A DNA stretch of 64,000 nucleotides from an uncultured Porphyromonadaceae bacterium. Its GTDB lineage: Bacteria > Bacteroidota > Bacteroidia > Bacteroidales > Muribaculaceae. Below are positions 17,084-26,525 of this stretch, piece by piece. The notes under the pieces were generated by a model. It was not told the origin of the DNA. It saw only the letters and a program-made list of their open reading frames with translations, and ran no database searches. The position numbers and the translations under genes are program-made. The DNA lies in assembly GCA_902495075.1 (NCBI GenBank), contig CABUVO010000010.1, positions 1-64,000 of the forward strand, in the 5' to 3' direction. How positions within the stretch are numbered: position 1 is the first letter of the stretch; every line of letters begins with the position of its first letter.

Positions 17084-18175
17084 ATGAGATTCGGAAAAAT
17101 ATTTACACTGGCTTTGGCGGCAACGATGATGCCTACAGCCTATGCTCAGCAGACCAAATTGCTTACCGCTGACAAGCATAATGAATACGGACTGGTTTAT
17201 ACCCTTCCAGTGACCGCTCTTGAAATAGAGGTGACTGCGCAGCGCACGATAAAGAAGGTTGGTCCATACTATCAGTATGCAAAGAAATTCATTGGTACTG
17301 ATAAGGTAATTAAAGAGGATTCCGAGTCATGGACAATTACCGGAGTCAGGGTTGCGCCCTATGGAGTTCCTGACAATGACAACCGCTATCTTATGCAGTT
17401 GAAAAGCGGGGCAGTGACATATATCTGTGTGGATGATAACGGAATGTTGCTCGCCATCAACCGCGATGTGCCAGCGCCTGCAGCAGGAACCCCTGCATAT
17501 TCTCCTGCGGAAAATCCAAAATCCGATAAGGTCGAAATCAACGAGTATCTGCAATATGTGAATGAAGATTTCATCGCATCGCAAAGTTCTGCAAAACAGG
17601 CTCAGATGCTTGCGGAAAGCCTTATGGAGATTCGTGAAGCCAAGATAGCTCTCACTCGCGGCACAGCAGAGACTATGCCTCAAGACGGCAAACAGCTTGA
17701 ACTGATGCTGAATTCCTTGACCCATCAGGAGGCGGCAATCACGGCTGCATTCACCGGAATCACGGAGACAGAAACAGTAAAGAGTAGTTATACCTTTACT
17801 CCTCAGGAGGATGGACGTCAGATACTTTTCCGCATGAGTGATTTTGCCGGTTTTGTAGGCGCTGATGATTATTCAGGAGATCCCGTGTATCTGACGGTAA
17901 AAATCACCAACCGAGGTGAATTGCCTGTTGATGCCAAAGGAGAGGAGAAGAAACTTCCCAAAGATGCCGTGATCTACAATGTGCCCGGTGCGGCTCAGAT
18001 CACACTTTCATCGTTAGGCAGGACATTATACGACAAAGAGCTGGAGTTTGCTCAGTTCGGTGTTAAATTCGGTCTTAATCCCACGCTTTTCAGCGCGAAG
18101 AAGAATCGCTCTTTCGCTACGTTTAACGCCATTACCGGAGCTCTTGAGGAAATAGGTGAAGATGCCGGAGAATAA
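17084..18175 (+). CDS. DUF4831 family exported protein
   Basis: A 363-residue protein with a signal peptide (MRFGKIFTLALAATMMPTAYAQQ) and the DUF4831 pattern: EYGLVYTLPVTALEIEV, GPYYQYAKKFIG and the later FRMSDFAGFVGADDYSGDPVYL. Such proteins are restricted to Bacteroidetes and lack a known function. It is 3 bases after nnr and overlaps xseA by 14 bases, so it sits in a translationally linked run, which may be only a matter of packing. Confidence 0.8.
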   Translation: MRFGKIFTLALAATMMPTAYAQQTKLLTADKHNEYGLVYTLPVTALEIEVTAQRTIKKVGPYYQYAKKFIGTDKVIKEDSESWTITGVRVAPYGVPDNDNRYLMQLKSGAVTYICVDDNGMLLAINRDVPAPAAGTPAYSPAENPKSDKVEINEYLQYVNEDFIASQSSAKQAQMLAESLMEIREAKIALTRGTAETMPQDGKQLELMLNSLTHQEAAITAAFTGITETETVKSSYTFTPQEDGRQILFRMSDFAGFVGADDYSGDPVYLTVKITNRGELPVDAKGEEKKLPKDAVIYNVPGAAQITLSSLGRTLYDKELEFAQFGVKFGLNPTLFSAKKNRSFATFNAITGALEEIGEDAGE

Positions 18176-19472
18176 TGCCATAAGTCTTCAGCAATTGCAA
18201 CAGCTTGTCGGGAATACTATCCGTATGAACCCACAGCTGCAGGGAGTCTGGGTCACTGCAGAACTCAGTGATGTCCGCATTGCCGGAGGTCATTGCTACA
18301 TGGAGTTGATAGAGAAAGATATTCTCGGCAACACATGTGCTAAGATGCGGGCAATGATCTGGAACAGCACTTTGAACTCTTTGCGTGGAAAGTTCTATGC
18401 CGCCACAGGAAAGGATATATCCACCGGAATGAAGGTTATGGTGCGAGGCTCTGCGAATCATCATAATCTTTATGGTTTGAGTTTCACCATCAACGATATC
18501 GATCCTACCTATACTGTAGGAGACATGGAGCGTATCAGACGTGAAATTCTTGAAAAACTCACTAAAGAGGGTATCATTGACTGCAACCATAAGCTTAACT
18601 TCCCGGCTGTGCCTCAGCGTATAGCCGTGATTTCAGCTGCCGGAGCCGCCGGATACGGTGATTTTATGAATCAGATCGACCATAATCCTGACGGCTTTAA
18701 ATTTTATACGCATCTTTTCCCCGCAGCCATGCAGGGAGAGAAGACTTCGCAAAGCGTGCGCGATGCGTTGGAGATGGTAGAAAGTACGATAGACCTTTGG
18801 GACTGTGTGGTCATAATCCGTGGAGGAGGAGCCACAACTGACCTGAATGGTTTTGATGACTATGATCTTGCAAGAGCCGTGGCTTTGTTTCCTCTTCCTG
18901 TTGCTGTTGGTATCGGGCATGAACGAGACCGCACGGTTCTTGATGAAATCGCCTGTATGCGTTGCAAAACTCCGACAGCGGTGGCTGCAATGCTGATAGA
19001 TTCTTTGCGGATTGCATATACTGCCGCGGTGGAGAGGGTAAAGAAGATTGCACGCTATAGCGTGGAGGCTATGCGTGGAGAAAAATACCGCCTTTCCAAC
19101 ATAGAGACAGCATTGCCGGCGAGAGTTCAGACGCGGATAATGCGTTCCGAGAAACATCTTTCCGAACTTGGCCATGCAATCGAGCGGGCGCTGTCAAGAC
19201 GATATTCTACGGAAAGTGAGCGACAGAAACTTCTCCGCTACCGCTTCGAAAAAGCTTGCTCGCAAATCACCGAGAAGCCGATGATTAAGCTCAAGAATCT
19301 TGAGAATATGATTAGAGTGCTGAGTCCGCAAAATACCATCAACCGCGGCTATTCGCTCACAATGTTGAATGGCAAAGCAGTGCGGAGCGTGACAGCCCTC
19401 AAAGAGGGAGATGTGCTGGAAACCCGTCTCTCCGACGGCACAATTTCGTCTGTAATTGCTTCAAATAATTAA
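18162..19472 (+). CDS. xseA: Exodeoxyribonuclease VII large subunit
   Basis: About 436 residues. The N-terminal OB-fold (LQGVWVTAELSDVRIAGGHCYMELIEKD) binds single-stranded DNA. The catalytic domain shows the usual RIAVISAAGAAGYGDF, IIRGGGATTDLNGFDDYDLARAVA and VAVGIGHERDRTVLDEIA. A long helical region follows, then the short C-terminal INRGYSLTMLNGKAVRS. With XseB it degrades single-stranded DNA to oligonucleotides in repair. The ATG at 18162 is used; a GTG two codons upstream would also be in frame. It overlaps the DUF4831 gene by 14 bases. Confidence 0.95.
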   Translation: MPENNAISLQQLQQLVGNTIRMNPQLQGVWVTAELSDVRIAGGHCYMELIEKDILGNTCAKMRAMIWNSTLNSLRGKFYAATGKDISTGMKVMVRGSANHHNLYGLSFTINDIDPTYTVGDMERIRREILEKLTKEGIIDCNHKLNFPAVPQRIAVISAAGAAGYGDFMNQIDHNPDGFKFYTHLFPAAMQGEKTSQSVRDALEMVESTIDLWDCVVIIRGGGATTDLNGFDDYDLARAVALFPLPVAVGIGHERDRTVLDEIACMRCKTPTAVAAMLIDSLRIAYTAAVERVKKIARYSVEAMRGEKYRLSNIETALPARVQTRIMRSEKHLSELGHAIERALSRRYSTESERQKLLRYRFEKACSQITEKPMIKLKNLENMIRVLSPQNTINRGYSLTMLNGKAVRSVTALKEGDVLETRLSDGTISSVIASNN

Positions 19473-19507
19473 ACATTACACATTTTACATTAAACATTAT
19501 ACATCAG
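19473..19507. repeat. Degenerate 7-bp array between xseA and xseB
   Basis: The spacer reads as consecutive heptamers of the form ACATTNN (ACATTAA, ACATTAC, ACATTTT and so on). The same array type recurs near 25704, 50683 and 60425. Confidence 0.6.
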
Positions 19508-19720
19508 ATGAACGCTGAGTTGACATATAAGGCTGCTGTTGCAGAGCTTGAAGAGATTGTGCGTAAAATGGAATCGGACACATGCGATATCGACCAGTTG
19601 TCGGCGTATACCACACGTGCCCTTGAACTTTTGAAATTCTGTAAAGAGCGTCTTTTCAAGACAAACGAGGAAGTCGAGAAATGTCTTGAGGCTCTCCGTG
19701 AGGCTCTTCCAGAAGCCTGA
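19508..19720 (+). CDS. xseB: Exodeoxyribonuclease VII small subunit
   Basis: A 70-residue helical-hairpin protein with the family's opening (LTYKAAVAELEEIVRKMESDTCDIDQL) and the C-terminal CKERL segment. Several copies wrap the helical part of XseA. It lies 35 bases after xseA across a repeat array. Its stop codon abuts the stop codon of the convergent murF-alr gene with no base between. Confidence 0.93.
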   Translation: MNAELTYKAAVAELEEIVRKMESDTCDIDQLSAYTTRALELLKFCKERLFKTNEEVEKCLEALREALPEA

Positions 19721-22246
19721 TTATTCGCGGAAATAGATTCGTTTTACGCGAGGTGAAACAGAGGTGAGGATCTCGTATGGAATGGTGTCAAGCACATCTG
19801 CAAGACGCTGCACCGGCATGTTCTGTCCGAATATCTCCACTGAATCGCCTACTTCACAGTCGATGCCCGTAACATCGATCATGCAAGCATCCATACAGAT
19901 GTTGCCGATTGTAGGTGCTTCTTTCCCATTTACCATAACTGAGATGTTACCTCTGCCGAAATGGCGGTTCATGCCGTCTGCATAACCGATCGGCAACGTG
20001 GCGATCTTGGAATGCCGTTCTATTTTTCCCCATCTGCCGTATCCTACGGTTTCTCCCGGTTCATACTCTCGGATTGCGGTGATCACAGTGCGCAGAGTGG
20101 AAACAACGGCAAGCGGCTTTTCCATTTCCGGCGGCAGCGTGTTGGCTCCATAGAGTCCAATTCCGAGGCGAGCCATATCGTAATGATGTTCCGGATAACG
20201 TAATATGCCGGCAGAATTCAGCACATGCCTTAATATAGGATATTTTGAGCGCGAGAGCATGTAATCAGTATAGCGACGATAGCGTGACAACTGAAGCTCC
20301 GTGAAATCGTTCATGTCCGGGCAATCGGCAGTAGCAAGATGTGAGAACGTTGATTTAACTCGCACGGCATTCGTGTTCTCAAGAATATCCATAAGTGCCG
20401 GCAATTCTTCCTCGATAAATCCTGTGCGATGCATGCCGGTGTCGAGTTTTATATGTATCGGATACTCTGTAATGTTGTTTTTCTCAGCCTCAGCAATCAC
20501 ATCGTGAAGCATGGCGAAGGAATATATTTCGGGTTCGAGATGGTTGGCAAACATCGACTTATAATTCAGCACTTTCGGATTCATCACCATTACCGGCATG
20601 GTGATGCCTTGACGACGCAGCTCGATACCCTCGTCGAGCACTGCAACCGCGAGATAGGCAGCCCCGCAATCCTGAAGAGTTTTTGCAATCTCATAACTTC
20701 CCGCACCATATCCAGAAGCCTTTACCATACAAACGATACCACATGACGAAGGAAGATTACTACGGAAGTAATTGTAATTGCTCACTATGGCATCGAGGTT
20801 GACTTCAAGCACAGTCTCATGTTTGCGTGCTTCAAGCATTTCAGCCACGTCCTTGAAACTATATTCCGGAGAACCTTTGAGAAGTATTATTTCATTGGAG
20901 AAATCAGAAGTGGAGAGATTCTTCAGCAAAGATGCTGTGGATTCGAAGAAAAGAGCGTTGTCAGGGAAAAGACTGCGATGAGCGGAGAGTGCCTTCCCTA
21001 CGCCGATAAATCTGTCTATACCGGCAACGCGGATCATATCTGCGATTTCAGCATATAGGAGATTAGGAGAGGTTGTCTCATGATGGAGATCGCTGAGCAC
21101 GAGTGTCGATGTCTGACGTGGAATGCGACGGCGTCGCATGAAGTCGAGCGCCGGACGCAGTGATGAAAAATCTGATGTGTATGAATCGAGAATCACGGAA
21201 CAGCCGTTAACACCCTCTGTCACGTTTAGTCGGGTGCCGATCTTATGTAGATGACGGAATCTTTCAGCTATCACATCAGCCGGTATGCTGCGTGAGAGCA
21301 TAAATGCCAAAGCGTTCGCGGCATTCTCAATGTCCACGTCATTCTCTAATGGAGCCGTGAAAGAGTTGGTCTCAGGATGTGCAGATACAGGGTCAGCCTG
21401 TAAATGCGCACATGTAGAGTCGGTCTTGGCTCTGAAAGTATATTCAATCGTCATTTCTCCCTTTTCGCTTGGTTTGGGCGTGATGAAAATTGGAGCATTT
21501 TTATCTTTTAGCGACCATCCAATGAGCTCTTTATTGCCTGCATATTTCGTCACGGCTTTTGCTATTTCGGGATAATCCGAGCAATAGATTATGGTTTTAG
21601 TGTTGGGAGTGTCTGCGAGCAGAAGTTTCTCAGCAGCTTTTCCCTCCTTTGAATCGAACCCCTCGGCATGTGCATCCCCGATGTTCGTGATGATTACTGT
21701 GTCCGGTAGGATGCAGCGGGCAAGACGCGGCATCTCATCCTTACGCGATATTCCCGCCTCAATGATGGCGAGAGAAGTGTCGTTGCCGATTTCCCACATC
21801 GATAGGGGCACTCCTATCTGCGAATTGAAGCTGCGGGGCGAACGCGAGATATCCGACAGCGGTTCCATCAGCTGATATATCCACTCCTTGAGAGTGGTTT
21901 TGCCCCGCGAGCCGGTGATGCCCAGGATATGTCCCTTGAAAGAGACAGGGCGAGAAGCTATCTTCTGGAGGGCGTCGACGGTGTTTTCAATCTTCAGCCA
22001 ATTGGCTTCAGCACAGTGTTGAAGCGACGAAGGGATTTCGTTTACTACGAAATTGCGCACGCCGCGGTTATAAAGTTCAGGGATATATTTATGCCCGTCA
22101 TTCCCCTTCGTTGGGATGGCAAAGAAAAGGGTGCCTGCCGGATTAGCAAGCGAACGGGAATCTATCAGGAGAGAAGTGATTATGGTGTCGTGAAGGTCGG
22201 CATTGATGCCGAGCCTTGCGGCAATTTCATTTATCGATAATTGCAT
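19721..22246 (-). CDS. Fused MurF ligase / alanine racemase
   Basis: About 841 residues, a fusion typical of Bacteroidetes. The N-terminal part is MurF-like (UDP-MurNAc-tripeptide:D-Ala-D-Ala ligase): the P-loop in ITGSRGKTTLKEW, FNSQIGVPLSMWE and TNIGDAHAEGFDS. The C-terminal part is a PLP-dependent alanine racemase: VCMVKASGYGAGSYEIA with the cofactor Lys, KLDTGMHRTGF, RLGIGLYG, PIGYADGMNR and GNICMDACMID. One protein would thus make D-Ala and add D-Ala-D-Ala to the peptidoglycan precursor. The MurF half looks divergent, so its ligase activity is less certain than the racemase. The ATG at 22246 is preferred to an upstream in-frame start because residues from MQLSINEIAARLG match the family. 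Confidence 0.93.
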   Translation of the reverse strand: MQLSINEIAARLGINADLHDTIITSLLIDSRSLANPAGTLFFAIPTKGNDGHKYIPELYNRGVRNFVVNEIPSSLQHCAEANWLKIENTVDALQKIASRPVSFKGHILGITGSRGKTTLKEWIYQLMEPLSDISRSPRSFNSQIGVPLSMWEIGNDTSLAIIEAGISRKDEMPRLARCILPDTVIITNIGDAHAEGFDSKEGKAAEKLLLADTPNTKTIIYCSDYPEIAKAVTKYAGNKELIGWSLKDKNAPIFITPKPSEKGEMTIEYTFRAKTDSTCAHLQADPVSAHPETNSFTAPLENDVDIENAANALAFMLSRSIPADVIAERFRHLHKIGTRLNVTEGVNGCSVILDSYTSDFSSLRPALDFMRRRRIPRQTSTLVLSDLHHETTSPNLLYAEIADMIRVAGIDRFIGVGKALSAHRSLFPDNALFFESTASLLKNLSTSDFSNEIILLKGSPEYSFKDVAEMLEARKHETVLEVNLDAIVSNYNYFRSNLPSSCGIVCMVKASGYGAGSYEIAKTLQDCGAAYLAVAVLDEGIELRRQGITMPVMVMNPKVLNYKSMFANHLEPEIYSFAMLHDVIAEAEKNNITEYPIHIKLDTGMHRTGFIEEELPALMDILENTNAVRVKSTFSHLATADCPDMNDFTELQLSRYRRYTDYMLSRSKYPILRHVLNSAGILRYPEHHYDMARLGIGLYGANTLPPEMEKPLAVVSTLRTVITAIREYEPGETVGYGRWGKIERHSKIATLPIGYADGMNRHFGRGNISVMVNGKEAPTIGNICMDACMIDVTGIDCEVGDSVEIFGQNMPVQRLADVLDTIPYEILTSVSPRVKRIYFRE

Positions 22247-22331
22247 ATTCCGTGAGCAGAGAGGCATTACATTTTGAGACTGCAAAAATAACACTTTTTT
22301 TCAACATTCCCATATAATAGTATGAGAGGTA

Positions 22332-22405
22332 TCTCAATACTTGCATCGCTTCTTCCGGGACTCTCATAAATCCCTCGAAAATTCGCTAAATACGCATTCG
22401 CTAAT
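22332..22405 (+). repeat. Dispersed ~75-bp repeat, copy 2
   Basis: This copy is in inverse orientation to the one at 1-76 and shares the 18-base core at 22365-22382. It sits upstream of murF-alr. The rest of the stretch from 22406 to 22574 is AT-rich and shows no gene. Confidence 0.6.
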
Positions 22406-22574
22406 TTGCAAGTGACTGACACAAGATCACATATTTATTATTGACCGACATTGGAATTGAGTCGAAAAGTGACTGAAAATAGGATATGAGCTGCTTAAAA
22501 AGTCACATTTCGGCTCGTTTTATTATGAATATGATGTAGCCGATTTTTTTACAAAATTAATTAGTTTTCAAGAA

Positions 22575-22619
22575 TATACAATAAAATCCACTTCATTTTG
22601 AAGTGGATTTTATTGTATA
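22575..22619 (-). terminator. Perfect 21-bp hairpin, terminator-like
   Basis: The two 21-base arms are perfectly complementary with a 3-base loop. A- and T-rich tracts at the base of the stem make it work in either direction. The only gene pointing at it is the C10 peptidase, which ends 278 bases to the right, so it probably closes that transcript. The stretch 22620-22896 between them holds no gene that I can support. Confidence 0.6.
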
Positions 22620-22896
22620 CATTGATAATCGGTATTCAATATATAATTCCGAATCAATACTCGTCCTCGATGTGGAGATCCGAATAGATTACATGTCAGA
22701 TAGTTAGTATGATTTCATAGAAATTGGATAAGCAAACTTTGCTATAAAAGGGGATAAAATGTTTAAAGGGCTATTAACTATACGTCTCTTGTTATCTGAG
22801 CGTATTCGCAACTTTCAGTTAGAATTTTTACATTCGGGTATAGCAAACTTAAACTGTAAGTATTATTTTTGCCATTCGCCTTTGTCTGAGTGAGAG

Positions 22897-25173
22897 TTAT
22901 CGTTTAAGGTATACTTTGCGGGCATGACCATTGGAGATTATAATGTAAATTCCAGATCGCAATTCAGCATTAGTGTTAACTTTTATCCCTTGCAGCGTAT
23001 AAATAGTATCAGTCGTACTGTCTTTATCTATAGTTACATCATCTATACCGCTTGTGTCATCAATAATAGCATCAAAAAAAGGTGTAGCATCTTTATATAT
23101 GTCATATGTTCCTTTCGGAATATGCAATGTCCGGTAAGGTCGCCAGTCCGGATTTGTCGAACTCTCATCAAACGCATACCAGTTAATCGACTTGTCAGAC
23201 AGAGATTTCCAATGTACATAAACATCCACTTTCTTTTGATCGATGCCAAATGTTGTGAATGCCCGATAGCCAAGATATTCAACAGACTCAGGGATGTCAA
23301 TTATTTCCATATTGTTATATACAAAAGCTTGCTCCCCTATTTCTTTTAATCCAGGAGGGAATTTAAAAGACTTAAAATCGCAGCCATAAAATGCCGCATA
23401 TCCAATTTTTTTTAGAACTGAACCATCGGGAATATATAATTCGTTTACTAATCCGTTCGTACCAGCTAATCCATCAAAGGCTCGTTCTTCAATTTCTTCG
23501 ATAGTAACCGGAATGGATAAGCTGCGAAATGCAGGTTTAAAACGATAAAATGCCTTGGCACCAATTTTTTTTACAGTATATTCTTTATTATTGAATTTTA
23601 CCGAGGCAGGTATAACAACATTTTCGCCATAATGATCGAAACGACGATTTCTAAACGTTACAGTTGCTGTTAGATTCTCTTCATCAAGAATATACATAAC
23701 GCCCTCAATCTCAACTTTATTACCCTCAATAGGATAAATTATCGTCGGATTAGAGTATGTTTTGATACCATTTTTAACAGAAAGACAAAAAAAATCCTGA
23801 TAGAGGTCTCCGAATGTGAATTTGCGCCATTCGCCATCTACAAATCCTCCAACCGGATATACTATATACTTGCCGTCCTTATTGGGCATCTCTCCCAGGG
23901 TAATTTGTAAGGCGCACAATAAGCCTCCGTTTTCATCTTCGGATATATTGCGGAACGTTTCGTAATAATATACTTCTTGTGTCGATGTGTTTTCGACAGC
24001 ATATCCTGCACGAATGTTTCTTGGAGGTCCCAAATACATAAAACCAAGCTCGCAATCTATTTTTGAATTAGTTCCTTTGGAGAAATCGCCAGATGCAGAT
24101 AATGAGATTGCTGGTTCACCTCCTTCATTTTTTTTGATGCCATAATAAAAATTTTGGCCTTCACCCAACAATCCGTCTTGTGCTATGGAATAATACATAT
24201 CAGTAAATGCATCACCCCATCCAAAGTTAAAATGAAAAAAATCATTGGAATCAAAACCATCACATATATATGCATGTGCTCCTGCCCCAGCTGGTGTCGT
24301 GCCCGAGGAGAACAGACATGGCCTGCCCGCAAGAAGCTCGGTTTTCAATATATTGACGTAATCAGCTCGTCTCATTCCATCCAAACTTGCGAAACAGATA
24401 CCGGGATCATAATCGAAATTTTCAATCAGCCGACGGCATGCATAATATTGTGAACCTCCAGAATTCCAAGTTGTAAAATCGGTTTGTGCTGCGTATGCAA
24501 TGTCTCTGCAAAGAGTTGATACAGCATCAATTTCTTCAACTGTGCGTTCATTATATTGCCAATAAGAATCTCGAATTTTATCCCATTCATAGTTATGTCC
24601 AAGATTAAGATTGATTTTTTCAGTTGTAAAATCAGGCTTATACCAATTGTACGACAAAACGCCTGAGCCATGCTTTGGCCATTTGTGATAGTTCATCAGC
24701 ATTGCGAATGCGAGACCTACACACCCCACAGTGACACTCTGATTGTCAATCTTTGGAAGCTTTGTATTAAAGGGGTAATCTTGTACCCATGCGATGTTGC
24801 CTAACAGCGGTTTTACTATTTCAGTATATGGTTCTGATGAGGAAAAATTTTTATTCTCTATTGTGTTATATCGATTAGGCTCTCTTTGAGTATAACTATC
24901 TAAGAGTGAAAGGAAATCACTCGGCAGATTGTTATGGTCTATGGCTTTTGTATGTGAATATCCTAATACTCTCGGCTTTCTATCGGCATATCCAATAATC
25001 ACACAACCCTTGCCATCAATACGATTTTGTAACTCCACAGTAGTTGTGAGTCGAATTGTTTTAATATCGTCAGTTTTGAGTATATTGCGAGCTATATCAA
25101 TGGCAGCTTCGGAGGCAAAAGCCCTAATCGGGAAAAAGAATATTAGAATAAATAAAGATGTAAAAAATTTCAT
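22897..25173 (-). CDS. Secreted C10 (SpeB/streptopain-type) cysteine peptidase with BspA-like leucine-rich repeats
   Basis: A 758-residue secreted peptidase. The signal peptide is MKFFTSLFILIFFFPIRAFA. A propeptide covers about 21-130. The catalytic domain has Cys151 in VTVGCVGLAFAMLMNYHKWP and His300 in GAGAHAYICDGF, followed by FHFNFGWGD. A beta-sandwich follows, then BspA-type repeats at about 545-690 (IGAKAFYRF, IEERAFDGL, IGYAAFYGC, IGEQAFVY). The last 40 residues (YTLQGIKV...GIYIIISNG...KVYLKR) resemble a type IX secretion sorting signal. An in-frame start at 25278 is rejected because the signal peptide begins at 25173. The gene is richer in A and T than its core neighbours, which suggests acquisition. 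A structured RNA lies just upstream. Confidence 0.85.
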   Translation of the reverse strand: MKFFTSLFILIFFFPIRAFASEAAIDIARNILKTDDIKTIRLTTTVELQNRIDGKGCVIIGYADRKPRVLGYSHTKAIDHNNLPSDFLSLLDSYTQREPNRYNTIENKNFSSSEPYTEIVKPLLGNIAWVQDYPFNTKLPKIDNQSVTVGCVGLAFAMLMNYHKWPKHGSGVLSYNWYKPDFTTEKINLNLGHNYEWDKIRDSYWQYNERTVEEIDAVSTLCRDIAYAAQTDFTTWNSGGSQYYACRRLIENFDYDPGICFASLDGMRRADYVNILKTELLAGRPCLFSSGTTPAGAGAHAYICDGFDSNDFFHFNFGWGDAFTDMYYSIAQDGLLGEGQNFYYGIKKNEGGEPAISLSASGDFSKGTNSKIDCELGFMYLGPPRNIRAGYAVENTSTQEVYYYETFRNISEDENGGLLCALQITLGEMPNKDGKYIVYPVGGFVDGEWRKFTFGDLYQDFFCLSVKNGIKTYSNPTIIYPIEGNKVEIEGVMYILDEENLTATVTFRNRRFDHYGENVVIPASVKFNNKEYTVKKIGAKAFYRFKPAFRSLSIPVTIEEIEERAFDGLAGTNGLVNELYIPDGSVLKKIGYAAFYGCDFKSFKFPPGLKEIGEQAFVYNNMEIIDIPESVEYLGYRAFTTFGIDQKKVDVYVHWKSLSDKSINWYAFDESSTNPDWRPYRTLHIPKGTYDIYKDATPFFDAIIDDTSGIDDVTIDKDSTTDTIYTLQGIKVNTNAELRSGIYIIISNGHARKVYLKR

Positions 25174-25219
25174 AATCAATTTTTGCCGCGGTCTTCCCCT
25201 CGTTGGCGTTAGGTTAGAA

Positions 25220-25549
25220 AAAGAAAAAGCGTAGGAATCTGTATCTGTTACCGTCCTACTTTCCGAGGCTTCTCGCATTGCCCTTTAGATGTCGGACGGC
25301 AACGTGCAGAAGCCCACGCCTGTATATGCAATCAGTGCATCCGGCTATATTTCTCCCGAAATATCATGCCGAATACAAGATAATTACATATCCACGGGCA
25401 TCTACCGTTGCTCAATCCTTGACATCTAAATGAAATTTTGCGAGAATTTCGGAAAGTCAAGAATCAGCGCGGATAAACGCTTTCTTATGTATTTTCACTA
25501 CATCCCGCTCCGCTTAACCCCAGACCGGGGCTTCTGCGAGGCGGTCTGC
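25220..25549 (-). ncRNA. Candidate ~330-nt structured RNA or long leader of the C10 peptidase
   Basis: On the minus strand this stretch folds into a rod of six stacked helices: 25284-25293/25421-25430, 25299-25304/25406-25411, 25306-25315/25396-25405, 25324-25334/25381-25391, 25336-25345/25368-25377 and 25347-25353/25358-25364. One internal mismatch occurs. The five wobble pairs are G-U only on the minus strand, which fixes the orientation. A 7-bp hairpin opens the RNA (25521-25527/25542-25548). A -7 box (TAATTTTG, 25562-25555) places the start at about 25549. A 6-bp hairpin (25231-25236/25254-25259) with a U-rich tail ends it, 45 bases before the peptidase ATG. The first hairpin's loop is perfectly complementary over 10 bases to one strand of the third helix. 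Confidence 0.6.
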
Positions 25550-25703
25550 AAAAGCAAAATTACAAATATTTTTTGTAATTCATTGTCTAATGTGCCGAAA
25601 AACATTCTAATTATTTTAATTATGAAGCGATGAAGCGATGTTGATAGAGTCACGGCGCTTGAGATTCACACGTTATCTGCCCGTTCAACTTATGTCATCA
25701 GAC

Positions 25704-25732
25704 CATTCAACATTTAACATTACATATTTTAC
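25704..25732. repeat. Degenerate 7-bp array
   Basis: Consecutive heptamers of ATTNAAC/ATTACAT type, the same family as 19473-19507. It lies in the gene-free stretch 25550-26072. Confidence 0.45.
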
Positions 25733-25745
25733 GTTGCCGAATCAG

Positions 25746-25842
25746 GCTCTGTGCCTCCGTCAGGTCGTTAACGACCCTCTGCACCTAAAAATCCAAGCAT
25801 AATTTTGTAGCTAAACCTCTGTACCTCTGTTGCTCTGTGTTA
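25746..25842. repeat. Degenerate 8-bp CTCTGTNC array with a central palindrome
   Basis: Copies such as CCTCTGTA, CCTCTGTT and GCTCTGTG follow in register at 25816-25842, with earlier related units near 25746. A 14-bp perfect palindrome, GGTCGTTAACGACC, is at 25763-25776. The remainder of 25550-26072 contains no gene I can support. Confidence 0.45.
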
Positions 25843-26072
25843 TTATTTTGACACATTTATTGAATCTATAATACCTGTGATCAGACATTTCGCCGGATGG
25901 CTTGGCGACTTTGCAGGAGCTCTGCGACCTTCTGAAAATCCGAGTCAAACTTTGCTATTCGCTCCTTGGCATCTAAATATTTAGATTGATTCCTGTTTTC
26001 GAGGCAGCCCGTCAATATAAAGGATGGCAGAAAGATAGTCTTAAAATAAAAATATTCGATTCTAAATTTCGG

Positions 26073-26525
26073 TTATAATCCGAATTGGGAGAGGTGTTCG
26101 ATGCTTTCAGCCGGGCTTTCCTTTATGGTGCCTATTATGAGCTCTACATCGTATTCGTCAACTTCACCGAGGTAATTCCATTCATTAAATTTTTGTGGAT
26201 GGGCAATTTTTAAGCGGACGCAGTCAACAAATGAGTCATATCTGAGAAATGGATATTTAGACTTCTTAATCGGCATATGATACATTTTGATATGTGCCGG
26301 AAGATTTTTGTTAATCAGGGAATTTATAATGACTCCTCCATATGCAACTCCATTAGAGTCAAATCCAAGCACAATGAAATATTTATCTCTTGAACTATCT
26401 CCGGCTTTGGGCTTTATGCCGTTGGTTTCAGTCATAGTTATTTCATAAACATCCCCAACTTTTACCGTATGGGTTGCCAGTTTGGAAAGTTCCTCCGGTT
26501 TTAGAGCGTCGGAAAACTTCATCAT
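26073..26525 (-). CDS. Probable toxin of a Panacea-type pair, PemK/MazF-like
   Basis: A 150-residue soluble protein whose start overlaps the stop of the Panacea gene (ATGA). The core resembles the PemK/MazF fold: KVGDVYEI, then RDKYFIVLG, a VIINSLIN strand and SFVDCVRLKI near where MazF-type toxins have their last conserved strand. Those toxins cleave mRNA. The similarity is a pattern judgement, not a profile match, so the activity is uncertain. The tight overlap with an antitoxin-domain gene and an AT-rich, accessory setting support the toxin call. Confidence 0.5.
   Translation of the reverse strand: MMKFSDALKPEELSKLATHTVKVGDVYEITMTETNGIKPKAGDSSRDKYFIVLGFDSNGVAYGGVIINSLINKNLPAHIKMYHMPIKKSKYPFLRYDSFVDCVRLKIAHPQKFNEWNYLGEVDEYDVELIIGTIKESPAESIEHLSQFGL

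Noticed and set aside
25174..25278. Longer N-terminus of the C10 peptidase
   Set aside because: The 35 extra residues would hide the signal peptide and overlap the terminator hairpin of the candidate RNA.
25220..25549. RNase P RNA, tmRNA, SRP RNA or 6S RNA
   Set aside because: None of the conserved signature segments of RNase P, tmRNA or SRP RNA was found, and the long continuous rod lacks the central bubble expected of 6S RNA. A covariance-model search would settle this.
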